Positions 11,158 to 22,686 of a stretch of DNA of 64,000 nucleotides are shown here, piece after piece. A program made the position numbers and the translations under genes. Under the pieces are notes generated by a model. That model saw only the letters and a program-made list of their open reading frames with translations. It was not told the DNA's origin and did no database searches. The stretch is from Telmatactis stephensoni (taxonomy: Eukaryota; Cnidaria; Anthozoa; Actiniaria; Isophelliidae): the NCBI GenBank assembly GCA_029948255.1, contig JALIZF010001810.1:20001-84000 (forward strand). Direction: 5' to 3'. Positions within the stretch are counted from its first letter, which is position 1, and each line of letters begins with the position of its first letter.

Positions 11158-11757
11158 TTACGATATGAATCGTGTTCCTTTAAGCTTTCGTTCTGGCATA
11201 CTGTTTCTCCAAAATTCTTTCATTTCGTTCAATTCTTCTTTAACTCTCTTCTGCTCAGTTTCTGACAAAGGGCATGATCGGTACGTGGCTGGCTTTGTAC
11301 GGTTTTTTACCATGGTTTTGTCAATGTGATCTACTTTGGGAAACACTTTCTTCATGTTTTCTTTTACAGTCGATCTTTGGTCAATACCACCAACAGGACG
11401 AGTACCCTTTACAATCTCTTTGCCACTATGACCTACTTCGGGCAACACCGTCTTCGTGTTTTCTTTTACAGGCGATCTTTGGTCAATACCATGAACAAGA
11501 CGAGTACCCTTTACAATCTCTTTGCCACTATGATCTACTTCGGGCAACACTTTCTTCGTGTTTTCTTTTACAATCGATCCATCGTCAGTACATTCAACAG
11601 GACAAGGACCCTCTACAGTTTCTTTACTTGCGTGATCTTCTTCGACTAATACGTTCCCCACGTTTTCCTCTACAATCGATTCTTGGTCAGTACTGTCAAC
11701 AGGTTGAACATTTATAATCTCTGAATGTTGAACATGACTCGACTGTGCACAACCCAT
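11158..11757 (-). CDS. Putative N-myristoylated/palmitoylated tandem-repeat protein
   Basis: Single open exon of 199 aa, no homologue recognised. The start MGCAQSS has Gly2 with Ser6 and Cys3, the classic dual-lipidation signal (myristate on Gly2, palmitate on Cys3) that ties proteins to the inner face of membranes. Residues about 35-140 are built from 34-residue repeats (102-bp period in the DNA, seen from the recurring CGATCTTTGGTCAATACC at 11371 and 11473), each with VKEN, VLPEVDHSGKEIVKGT and GIDQRS. The rest is acidic then basic, ending in a likely helix (EQKRVKEELNEMKEFW). No transmembrane segment. The frame stays open through every repeat despite changes between units, which favours a real protein. 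Its 5' flank is itself imperfectly duplicated (11757-11880 and 11880-12000). Confidence 0.55.
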   Translation of the reverse strand: MGCAQSSHVQHSEIINVQPVDSTDQESIVEENVGNVLVEEDHASKETVEGPCPVECTDDGSIVKENTKKVLPEVDHSGKEIVKGTRLVHGIDQRSPVKENTKTVLPEVGHSGKEIVKGTRPVGGIDQRSTVKENMKKVFPKVDHIDKTMVKNRTKPATYRSCPLSETEQKRVKEELNEMKEFWRNSMPERKLKGTRFIS

Positions 11758-12003
11758 GTTGACTTAGTCCTTTGAACTCGTCGATGTGTTTATAGGTTTG
11801 ATAAATTTTTCGTGTTAGTTATATACATGGATACTGAATTATTTGTAATTAGAGAGCTCATTCGCGCCCTTAATTAGACGTCCATGTTGAACTATTCCTT
11901 TGGACTGGTTCACGTGTGAGATTAATAACGTTTTGTGTATAGAACTAGAAAACACGTGCTGATTGAATTCGTTGTAATTAGTGAGCTCAATAACGCCCAT
12001 CAG
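11757..12003. repeat. Imperfect tandem duplication of about 120 bp (5' flank of 11158-11757)
   Basis: CCATGTTGACTTAGTCCTTTGAACT...GAGAGCTCATTCGCGCCC is followed by CCATGTTGAACTATTCCTTTGGACT...GTGAGCTCAATAACGCCC. The second copy keeps an ATG in the same place. Confidence 0.7.
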
Positions 12004-12190
12004 TAATAAGTATTTTTAAGGAATTTAATTTAGAATAATCAATTTTATTAGCGATTTAAGGAACAATTTATAACCACTGACAAAATAATAAAATAAAATA
12101 AAGATCCCTTTATGAAGAATGAAGAAACCAGATGTTACAGTTTGTACCAGAGACTAATCGGTGTGTATTTTTCTTTGTTTGTCAGGTTAC

Positions 12191-12357
12191 CTAGGTAACC
12201 ATCACAATTATGTGATTTGTTACATAGAAACCATGGTATCCACCTAGCAACGATAATAAGTTTGTTAGATTGTTATTCAGATTGCCTAGGTAACCATCAC
12301 AATTATGTGATTTGTTACATAGAAACCATGGTATCCACCTAGCAACGATAATACCTT
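12191..12357. repeat. Repeat with RFX-like palindrome, two copies at 105-bp period
   Basis: Two copies of CTAGGTAACCATCACAATTATGTGATTTGTTACATAG...GGTATCCACCTAGCAACGATAAT start at 12191 and 12296. A third lies at 17033-17108. The first copy contains GTTACCTAGGTAAC (12187-12200), which fits the RFX X-box GTNRCC-N(0-3)-RGYAAC with a 2-base spacer; the other copies have lost part of it. Each location is upstream of a minus-strand reading frame. Confidence 0.75.
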
Positions 12358-12500
12358 ATTCGTATATACTAATTTTCGCGGGCACTTAATTTCGCGAATT
12401 TGGAACACGAATATTTCGCGAGCATTAATTTTCGCGATTTTGCAGAAAATGATACATTTAGAGCATTTAATTTCGCGAAAATTGACAAAAGTCAGACTTA
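12358..12500. repeat. TTAATTTCGCGAA-type dispersed repeat
   Basis: Four spaced copies of a TTAATTTTCGCGA phrase (near 12370, 12389, 12425, 12468) in both orientations, with no coding capacity. Looks like the body of a small DNA element whose ends I could not fix. Confidence 0.5.
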
Positions 12501-15289
12501 GAAAACCGTTTTTTATTGAATGATCACTTAAATAACGATTGATTTACAATCATGATTTGCAATTAGGTAATAGAAATAGCGTTTATAATCAAACAAATCA
12601 AGCAAATACTGCAAATCAATCAACTCAATCAAATACAAAGAGCTTGTGGTGGCTAATTCACGAACGTTTAATTCTTAAGATTGCCGATCAAATTAACGAC
12701 TGCGAACAAAGTGTCAGCGGTGTATATTTTTACTTTGATAATCGGCTGGAAAACTGATCGTGGGCGCACTTCTGGAAACGAGAGAAGATTTGGTGTTTTT
12801 ATCGAACGGTGTCTTTAAAGCTTAAAATAGTCAAGGAATTATTATCTGCAAGGAGAAATTCACCCATGTATTGCTTCATTGTGCATTTATGGATGCCAGG
12901 ATGATAACTCTGTTTAAAATTAGTTCGAAAAAATTGGGCATTTTTGCCTTGAAGTACGAGCATCGAATGTCAGGCTTGAACAAAAGAGTGAACAAGGCTG
13001 CTTTCTCTCAGTTAAAGATTGCTCAAAATCGAGCCAGTTGCCACAGGATAAACTTGGACTGGAAGTGTTCTTAGAGAGACAAACAAGAGAAACAGAGCGG
13101 TAAATCTGGGATATCAGCCCATCTTCAGCATATGTTCGTCGGTTTTACATCTTCGCATCGGTTCTGCAACAGTGATTTACGGGACTCCGTTGTTTACTTT
13201 TTTCTTCAGTAGCTCTGTAGTCTGGAAAACCGAATTATGGCACAAAGAAGGTTTCTCGGATATTCTTATATAATGCTCTTCACATTTCAGCTGTAACTAT
13301 TCCCATCAGCAGCAAAAACTGCAGTTAGAACATTGCCTCATTCAAAAGGAAATCTACAACTGGAAAATGTCTAGCCACCCTCGAGCCCCCTCGACCGGTT
13401 TGGATGCAAATAGACGAAAATCTACCCAGTTGCCACAGGTTAGTGTCAAGTTATTTTGTTAAAATGAACATTTATTGATTCAAATAGTAATATTCGATCG
13501 AGTTTACAGCCCTTCTTCGTGGTGTATTTTACATTCTTGCGTCGAATATGTATGTCTGACTAAATGTGAGCGTGTATCGATGCTGCTTATAAGCAGTCTG
13601 TAGCAACTCTTTTATTTCTCTGGTAGTTATCCAAATTCTACTAAATAGCTATATAGTCATTAATGGTTTGGAAATGTTTCCAGGTGATTCCCCCCCCCCC
13701 ACAAGCTTGTCTCTAAATTCAAACTACACAGTCATTAGCATGTGACATTTCACCTGAAAGATAAATATCAATATTCCTATATTCTGTACCATTAACCATT
13801 GATCACTATATAAATAACTATTATTGCAATCTACGATATGTTATTTACAATGCTATACAAATAATGTGATTATTCTTTCCAATAGAATTTTCAATAGAAT
13901 ACAAACACTAAAAGTGTGCAACATGAATAGGTACTAAATAGTGCTATTTTCTTTTTTTTTTTTTTTTTTTTGCTAATTCTATTGTTTTCTTTGTTTAATA
14001 AGCACTATTTAGTACAAATACTACAAAGTGTTGCATGCTTGTAGTGCTTGTATGCTAGTGGTTTGAAATAACATTCCCCTTCAGTAATATTAAGATTGAA
14101 AACATCAAGTCTATTGCTTTACAAGCTCTAGATGATCTCTACTGTCATTTGACTCTAACTGTGCATGATCACTTAATGTACCCATGAAAACACTTATTGC
14201 AAAACTAGATTATCACTGACGTTAAATAATTCTTGCAAACTACTATGAAAACAGGTTTGGTTTCAAAGTCTGCAAGTGTAGTTTTTATTGAGTCTAGAAT
14301 TTGATCTTGAATTCTATTATTGTCAACTAATAATTTGGTTTGTTTAGATAAACTGATGTGACCATGGTTAAAGTAAATAATCCATACATGCTATCAAGTA
14401 TCAATTACATTATATTATATACTGTACCTTATTTTTTTCACTTAACCTAGACTCTTAGCCTAATAAATTTTGCTATGTATTTGAAATTAATTATATTTTC
14501 TGTTCACATATAATCTGAACTTCCACTATAGTGTACTCTGTTTTAGTAGTCTACTCAAGCATCAGTAATTAAAAGCAAACTGTGCTCTAAGCTAATTAAT
14601 TGCATTTGTGATGGATGGTTAGTAAGAATGGATTACCATTTATGTCTATTATAGATTGACTACTTGCCTATTTTGCATTGAGAAAAGAGAAATTTGATGG
14701 AAACATCAATGCTAGTTGTTTTTGCAAACTACTGAAAGTCTCAGTATATTTGGCATTCACACTTAATAAAGAAATAATAAATAAATAAATAAAATAAATA
14801 TATATATATATATAATAAATACATAAATAATAAATAAATAAATAATCTTTTCACAGCATCATATCCACATAGTGGTTCTTCATCTACTGTCACTCACACC
14901 CACTACCTCTACATTAAATATTTTTACATACAACTCTCAACTTACATGTTGATTTTTGCTTAGAGAAGAAATACCGAAGAACCTGGAGAAAAACCCTCAT
15001 GGCGTGGTAGTGCACAAAGCTTCAAAATAAAGTCCATCCATGGGGGGTGGGAGTTCATGTTATCCATGTTCTTTACTTTGTCATTGCTAAGAATAGGGAT
15101 AAATTAAGTCTTAAGGGCGCCCCAGGTATTCTGCTGTGAACTTATTAGCTGTTATTATAGCTGCAGAAAATTGTTATTACTTGCTTCTGCTGAATTCTGT
15201 GAATCTGCTGACAATTTTTATCCCTGCCTCTTCTGCAGATTGAATGAACTCTTCCTTATTCCTCCTTATTGTTGAGGCTTGCTGAGCAG
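12501..15289. other. Gene-poor stretch with one possible exon and simple repeats
   Basis: Mostly AT-rich non-coding sequence. One candidate + strand exon: acceptor CACATTTCAG before 13290, open frame to the donor CAG/GTTAGT at 13438/13439, with an ATG at 13367 (MSSHPRAPSTGLDANRRKST...); no partner exon was found. Also present: a foldback around a T tract (GTACTAAATAGTGCT near 13930 mirrored at about 14001) and an ATAA/AT microsatellite at about 14765-14850. Confidence 0.4.
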
Positions 15290-16459
15290 TCACGTCCTCA
15301 CTGCTGACTTGACTGGGGAACTTATAGATGATGTCAACTTTTCAAGCAGCTGGCTTCTCTTTTTCAAAGTACTACAAAATGCTGATAAACTTCCTGTTTG
15401 TGCTTCTGGGATGGCCATCAACTTGATTGACTTTTCTTTGTCATTATCAGGCATTAATAAAGCCATTAACACTCTGACCTTGCTTTTTCTTAAAGATGTT
15501 AATAAATACCTAAAGCAAAAATATTATTGAAAAGGAATAATATTTGATGAAGTTATGGTGTCAAGAGTTAATCTTCACATAATGCTGTAGTCTGCAAGCA
15601 TAGTTTCCTTTTTTCTCCTTGAATCAAAGCAGGAAGTGCTCGCAGAGTAATAATGGAGATATTTAAGGAAATCAGTAATCGATTGCTTTTCAAATCCAGA
15701 TATATCAACAATATCTACATAATATTATAGTTGTGAAGTTTTGTCAACTCCTGTTTCAAAGTAGATATTTGGCTCATAACATTCAGGTCAGATGAATCTG
15801 TGAAGAGTTTTATATTACAAATAAAAAAGTCAGAAATATAATTGTTTTCAATTGTTAAATCAAGGGGAATCGAAGGTTAAAACTGGGAAATTATTTACCT
15901 GGTCCTGAAGTTTTGTTACGGGCTTTGAGACATCCCTGTCCACGTTAGTCATTTCCAGTTTAGTTAAACGACTTTGTAGATGTTTCATTGTAGTAAAAGT
16001 TCGTGTTCGGTATCTTGTGAATGTGTTGTGCTGGTAAGAGGTTCATGACTGCGAGTTTATATTGTAAACAGAGATGTGAAGTCGAGGAAACAGAATTATC
16101 AATGAGGTGCGAGAATTCGGGAAAATCCCTTCTCAGCATAAGTTTCCAAGTCATTTGGTCATTACAAAGGCGGTAGAAAATGTGAACTGGTTAAACTAGA
16201 GGAGATGTCCTTGATGTTTAGAAACTGATCTTATGACATACAAAAATATCTCGAAGCGCAGTGTATGAATTCATGCAGTTCCTTCGGTTACGGTAGCTAA
16301 AAGTGAGTCTTGTTGTGATCGTTTTGAAAGGACAGTCTTTGGAATACTTTGCGTGCCTCTTGAGTCCACATTTTTATCGTATTTGAAGCTGTATTTGCTC
16401 TTTGATCTCGTAAGATTCCTTTGACAAGAGGTACACAAAACATCGTCTGTCTCCGTCAT
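15290..16459 (-). CDS. Probable multi-exon coiled-coil protein, unidentified
   Basis: Four likely exons on the minus strand. Exon 1, 16292-16459, begins MTETDDVLCTSCQRNLTRSK (a CxxC) and ends at a GTAACC donor. Exon 2, 15899-16030, follows the acceptor CTCTTACCAG, is in phase, and reads MKHLQSRLTKLE...VTKLQDQ, a heptad-like helix, up to a GTAAAT donor. A third, 15719-15797 (SQISTLKQELTKLH), again looks coiled-coil. A last one, 15290-15509, ends AFCSTLKKRSQLLEKL...SAVRT, stop TGA. Exons 1-2 and 3-4 join in phase, but 2 to 3 does not, so a small exon is missing or one boundary is wrong. I do not recognise the family. Lies between Rab24-like copies B and C. Confidence 0.4.
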
Positions 16460-16725
16460 CGTAGCGCCAAAGTATTCAGTCTAACTCTCTTTTATTATTG
16501 TCTGTGACCGAAAACCAACGCGATGTAGACCGCCTTTGGCAAACTATACACTTTTTGGTGGCCATTAACAAACACGTCTTATATAAACAAGAATTTATTG
16601 CAACAAAAACAGTGCACGACCTTTAAATTTGTTCGCAAATGTTGGGTTATAATTTTCCCGCTAGACGTTCGACCGCGGGGTTGCGCGAGGACTGGTAATT
16701 AAAATAATTGCGCGCGCAAGGATTA

Positions 16726-16965
16726 TCAGTTCCAGCCGCTGTAAACTCCAAAAATGACCGTCGTCATTAAGTTGATCACCTCAAACGTTCGTGAATTATA
16801 AAGAGCCTGACCTAAATGGACATTTTGATGACTGCACGAAAGATGTTTTAAAAGAGCTATATGTACAAGAAGCGAAGAAGAAATGAAGAAAGTGCTGAAG
16901 TAGAAGATAAATAGACTGATGACAATCACCATGTAACTCATGTAGCTATAAACCCAGTCAATCAT
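16726..16965 (-). CDS. Small hydrophobic reading frame, possible single-pass membrane protein
   Basis: 79 codons, with a long hydrophobic run (YMVIVISLFIFYFSTFF, then SSSLLVHIALL) near the N terminus and nothing recognisable after it. The start lies about 70 bases from the RFX-like dispersed repeat at 17033-17108. No homologue recognised; it could be chance in AT-rich DNA. Confidence 0.2.
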   Translation of the reverse strand: MIDWVYSYMSYMVIVISLFIFYFSTFFISSSLLVHIALLKHLSCSHQNVHLGQALYNSRTFEVINLMTTVIFGVYSGWN

Positions 16966-17032
16966 TGATTAAAGCAATTATAGAAGTGTATTAAATTTCG
17001 CGTGTTTAATACTTTGTCAGATTGTTATTCAG

Positions 17033-17108
17033 ATTACCTAGTAGGTAGCCATCACAATTATGTGATTTGTTACATAGAAGCCATGGTATCCACCTAGCAA
17101 CGATAATT
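17033..17108. repeat. Third copy of the RFX-like dispersed repeat
   Basis: Matches 12191-12357 (ATCACAATTATGTGATTTGT and GGTATCCACCTAGCAACGATAAT). The palindrome is broken here by a 4-base insertion (ACCTAGTAGGTAGCC). Confidence 0.75.
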
Positions 17109-17405
17109 TTAATGAGTTGGTAAATTGGAGACACCATCGTGATAACATGAATAATTGAGTCGAAACGCCCATTTTCCAATTAGACGAACCAGGTATATCA
17201 AGGTCTCTTACACCTTTTGCGTGAAACGTGAATTGTTAATTTATTTTGACGTGAAATGTGATTTAAGGTCTAAAATCTTTTTGCGTCCACGTGAAAGCAA
17301 CTTTTGATTTTTTTGTGAACGTGAAAGAGATTTTTTATTTATCCGTGACGCGTGGAAAGACCAAATATTTTCACGTGATTTGATTTTGCGAAGGGGTACG
17401 TACAG

Positions 17406-17578
17406 TAGCCTGCGTAGCAGCCCTAAAGGGCAGGTAAAGGGAGGGGGAAGGATCGAGGGAGAGGGCACTGGGGAGAGAGGGGAAAGGGGAGGGGGAGGAG
17501 GAGGGGGAAAGGAAGGACTCCCTCTCCCTTCTTCTCCCCATTCCCCTCCCCTTCCCCTTAGGGCCGCTACGTAGGCTA
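17406..17578. mobile_element. Foldback element with G-rich core
   Basis: TAGCCTGCGTAGCAGCCCTA is mirrored by TAGGGCCGCTACGTAGGCTA. The core is strongly strand-biased: about 80 bases of G-runs (17446-17520) followed by about 40 bases of C-runs. Confidence 0.7.
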
Positions 17579-17796
17579 GGCTATAGAGGACCATGGTATA
17601 TTCCATTCACGACATGAATGGAAAATCTCGGCCTAAACTTGGACACTCCTCCATGTCAGACCCCATGAAATGTCCTTAGCAGTGTATATGGGTAGACTAC
17701 GTTCAAGGTTAGTGATGGGGTCATACATGGAATACGAAGCCTAAACCTATCGCTTGTGAATGTCTAATATACTAGAATATAATGTAGATTTGGATA

Positions 17797-17969
17797 CAGG
17801 GGCGTATCCAGAATATTTCAAAGGGGGGTCACACTTTCCATTTCCACCAAAGGGGATCACACTTCCAATTTCTCAATCTTTCTCCAGTCAGATTCTTTTA
17901 TTTCTATCATATTTTTGTTTTCAAAGGGGGGTCACGGGCACCCTGGGACCCCCCCTGGATACGACCCTG
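17797..17969. mobile_element. hAT-like MITE, 173 bp, 5-bp target duplication
   Basis: Ends CAGGGGCGTATCCAG and CTGGATACGACCCTG are inverted repeats. GGATA flanks both sides (17792-17796 and 17970-17974). A relative with its own 5-bp duplication is at 41105-41257. The CAGGGGCG(G/T)ATCCAG end is a widely spread animal hAT-type terminus. Confidence 0.8.
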
Positions 17970-18583
17970 GGATATCATCAATTCTTTGACATAATGCATG
18001 AAGTTTGTATGGAATTGAATTCACATACGAGAAATGAGCTGAAAGTCTCCTCACGGTCAATATGCTAAAAGAAGTTTAAGGGATTGCCTGCTGAGAACGC
18101 TACCGAAAACGTTGTTTGAAAGAGAAAGGATGACATTGGAAAATAACTAAAACAGAAATGTTCCCATAGCAACAGGATACGAAAGTGAAGGTGTTTTGAC
18201 CCTAAACTACCTGTTTCAACACGCAAACACCATACCATCAAATGTCAAGTTTAGTCTCAAACAACTCCATACTATGCGATACAAAGACAACTTAACTGAA
18301 GTACTTCAGCAAACAACTTTTTTTGAAATGTGAGTAGGGTTTTTCCCCAGTGAATCGGTTTGCTACAGGAAGGTCTTCGCTCACTCAACCATCAATTCTT
18401 CTCTACGTGAACCACTTCCGCATTTTCGTTGAATGATAATGGCCGGTTGAATTCCACGAAAAGAGTTTCATGCAAATTCATCATGGATTTGTCGGTGCTT
18501 GAAGCATTTGTCATGTAATAGCCAGTATAAAAGCAAGACTGACCTTGAGTGTTTACAGTTTGCTGCGTGACTTGCGGACTGAT

Positions 18584-21500
18584 ATGTCGATCGTCACAGC
18601 TAAAGTTGTTCTGTTAGGAAAAACCAATTCAGGAAAAACTTGTCTGCTGGAGAGATTTCTACACCAACGATATGCGCAGTACGTAGAGGCGGTAAGGATT
18701 TGTTAGATATAATCACGGGTCTGAGGATGATAATTATTTGATCGAGGTTGGCCAAGCGGAAGTCCGACTTGCTCCGCGGAAACTTCTATCACGATATGGT
18801 ATACAAAAATTGTCCTAGTATACATTTAGTTTACAAGGTTAATATTCAAATACTTTGTAGTTTACACAAAGTAAACTATATAATTATAGTTATAGCAAAT
18901 ATCTAATTTGAAACGATTCTATATTATTAATCATTAACATAATTCGTCACGATCCATAAATGAATAAAATTCAATTCATTTGTCGTAGACCAAGTGTTGT
19001 AGGAACTTCGTTTCAGATATTTACCTGAAAATATTGTGTATTCTTTGCGATTATCAAATTGTTTTCCAGGAAATTCTATTATTTGAGGAAAGGTTTAGCC
19101 GAGATTAATTTTAGAAATTGCATAGATCAGTCTTTATTAGCAGAAGAACTTTTTGAATGATCAAAGATCAAAGTAGATCAAAGTGGATCAAAGTGGATCA
19201 AAAGTTGACATTACGTTGACGACGTGATCAGTCGAGAATAATAAAAAATATAATAATGAATGGTTGACATCTTTGCAGTAATACGAAACGGAAAAAAAAA
19301 TAGTATACGCATTTATGTTCTTTCAGTAATCTAACAATGTACTGCTTATCATCCGATAAAATGTCGTACCGATTTACGTATACGTAGTGTTAGTCGGCGT
19401 TCCGTAACACAACCGATTGTACTCAAACGTACCGTATATTAACCAGCACAGAAAAGCCGCAGTGACAGAGTGCGTCCCTTTTCAAGGGCAATTCACGTCA
19501 TCCGATAAAATGTCGTACCGATTTACGTATACGTAGTGTCAGTCGGCGTTCCGTAACACAACCGATTGTACTCAAACGTACCGTATATTAACCAGCACAG
19601 AAAAGCGGCAGCCCTTTACTTTTCTCTGAAACTAGTAAATTCCGCCATTCACTTAAAAATCCTGTCCATGAAAAATCATTACTGGAAACCAGGTCTAGTC
19701 AGACTTCTCAGTTGACTTTCACTTTCGGTACAACGAAAGTACATTTGGCTACAATAGTTACAAGTTGGTTTTGGAAACGTATTTCGAGATTCATAAATAA
19801 TTATGTGTGCTTATTTCAGTGATATCAGGATCGTCGGGATAGGTTATTCATGCGTTGTTTGCACGGTAAGTTTCTTGGAAAGTGAGTTCGCGGAGACTTT
19901 CTTGCGAGAAAAACATTCTTCTTATTTTAAGTTTTTCTGTAAAGTTTTTTTCTTGTGAACTTTGTACCCTTTTAAGTTTTTTTTCTATATATACTTTTTT
20001 ATTTGGATTATAATGGCCTTCCTTGAAAACAACAATGGAATAACTTTTGTCTAAAGATAGATTTTGATGAGACCCCGCACTGGGAGGTAACTCTTAATAT
20101 TTATTTGACCTTTGTTGCGCCGATATTACTTGATATTGATACTTTTATCGACTAACTACTTCCCGTTACTATATGTAAGGGGAAGCTTTTTCAGGGTGGA
20201 GATATATTCAGTGTAAAAGAATAGGGATTTTACGAGTTAAATTAAGAAAAGGAACAGGAATCGAAAAGGCTCAGCATCGCTCTGATCTTCGCTACTCCCT
20301 CGATAAAGCTCGGCAGACACCAGGGGATAGTTGCTCTCGTGTGTACTATTTTCATTAAGAAGATCTGGACAAGTCCTGTGAATACAAACTGATGCACTTC
20401 CCCTAAATAGTGCAGACCCGCTTGATGTCTCTGCAACACGTCCTCTTGTGTGTCGAGCTTTATGTGATTATTAAGACAATGTCGTTAAATTCTTTTTCAT
20501 TCGTTTTTTAGACTATAGGAGCAGCTTACGGGACAAGAACACTTGATGTTCGTGATAAAAGAGTTACTCTAGGGATATGGGTAAGAGCACAATGACCAAT
20601 ACCGTATTTACTCGAATGAGCGCCCCGGCGCTTATTAAATTTTTGACGTCTAAAACGGGGCGCTTATTCGGGGGAGGCGCTTATTCGAGGAAGGCGCTTA
20701 TTTAGCGGGAGGAAACGCGTACACAACTGTCAAAGTATGTTTTCCTCTTAATATCAATAATATCAATGTTATACTACTGCAACAGTTCTGGTATTAGTAT
20801 ACTATGACGAGATGCGAGGCGCTTATTCGGGGGAGGCGCTTATTAATTTTTTTTGGCCAATGGGGGCGCTTATTCGGGGGAGGCGCTTATTCGAGTAAAT
20901 ACGGTAAGTTAATTTTCATTTGCTATTGTACAAATATAGTGAGAGGAAAACCCTTTATGATTATTCAGGAGTACCCATTCATTATTGATAATTAGACTCC
21001 TTCACAGTAAACACCTTTGGAGGACAATTTCGCATGATCTCAACATTTTCTCTATGCTAACCTAGTCTATATGGTCTATTCAAGGACACAGCAGGATCAG
21101 AACGCTATGACGCCATGAGTCGTGTATATTATCGTGGAGCTAAAGCAGCTGTAATATGTTACGGTACGTACGAAGTATGTTGCGACACGCACGTAGTATG
21201 TTACGACACGCACGTAGTATGTTACGGAACGTATGTAGTATGCTACGGTACGTACGAAGTATATTACGACACGCACGTAGTATGTTACAGAACGTAGATA
21301 GTATGTTGCGGCACGTAGGTAGTATGTTACGGTACGTAGGCAGTATGTTACGGTACGTAGGTAGTATGGTACGGTATGAAGGCGGTATGGACGTATGTTA
21401 CGTTACGTATGTAGAATGTTACGGTACGCATGTAGTATGTTAGGATACACAAGTATGTTACGACAATCACGTATGTTGCGTTACGTAGGTACTACATTCG

Positions 21501-22647
21501 TGTACGTTACTTAGTTTACGAGACTTGTAATCATGTTGCGGTAAAAACGCAATGTGTCGTAATTGCGTAATAACGTAGTATGTCATGATGCATATGAAGA
21601 ATGTTACGTTGCGACTTAGCATTTCATTCTTCGTTACGTCTTTTCGAGCTATGCTGTTCTAAGCTAGTGCGTTGTATTTAACGATCGTACGTACAAGATT
21701 GCTACGGAACTCTCATTTTTTTCACTTTATCGACATTTTTAAACGATATAAAAGAGCCTGATATTTTAGTTTTGTGTATTCCCTTTACATAGATCTTACT
21801 GATGAAAGCAGTTTTCATCGAGCCAAGTATTGGATCAACGAACTGCAAACATATGAAGAGGTAAACAGTTCACTTCCTTCCATGAAATGGTCATTCATCG
21901 AAACTTCTTCACGTATGACGTCATATGATTGCTACGATCTACGAAACTATGATCGCTAAACAAAGTTTTCTGCGATCGTAGTCATCATATGAAAACCAAA
22001 TGAGCAAGAGTTTCACGGTTCGAGTCGATCGGTTCGCCGTACATTTTCAGTGAAAAATTCACGGTATTAATTTTTCACTTTTTTGCCTCTCAGTATTGCA
22101 GAATCTATTTATGTGGAACTAAGTTGGATTTAGTGGACCAAAACAACACTAAACGCAAAATACACGTTCGTAGAGTCAAAGAATACGCCACACGTAAGAT
22201 CAAAATCAATTACAATACTACTTTGCTTGAGAAACAAACCAAATTCTATCTGAATTTTGTATACTTTTAGAGATGAACGCCAAATTTTTTGAAACATCAA
22301 GTAAAACTGGACATGGAGTGGGTAAGTAGGGTTATACCCCTTAAACTAGGTGTGGCCTTTGGGGGTTTACCCCTCCCCCCCTCATGACCCATATTTGGCC
22401 CCGCGCGCGCTTTTAAGAAACTCTTTGAAAATAGTCACGTGACGACGCACATTCGGATTTTCGAATGTGCTCCGGAAAAAACCGGAGCCGGAGACGAAAC
22501 CGCGCGCGCGTCCAAAAATAGAAATAAAATAATCAATGAGTCATATGATAAAATGCTTATTGATTGAGTTAGGTCGGGTACGGACGGGAAACATTCGGCT
22601 CTCGTTCATTTTGTACGTCCGCACGGCCATGACCTCGAGCCAAATAA

Positions 22648-22686
<39 letters not shown>

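Noticed and set aside
15279..15530. Plus-strand frame of 83 codons
   Set aside because: Antisense to the better supported terminal coiled-coil exon 15290-15509, which has an acceptor and codon pattern of its own.
17241..17606. Proline-rich minus-strand frame and glycine-rich plus-strand frame
   Set aside because: Both come from the purine/pyrimidine-biased core of the foldback element at 17406-17578; no splice or homology support.
21115..21443. Tyr/Cys/Val-repeat and Arg/Ser/Met-repeat frames
   Set aside because: Products of the minisatellite following exon 3 of Rab24-like copy C, in intronic sequence.
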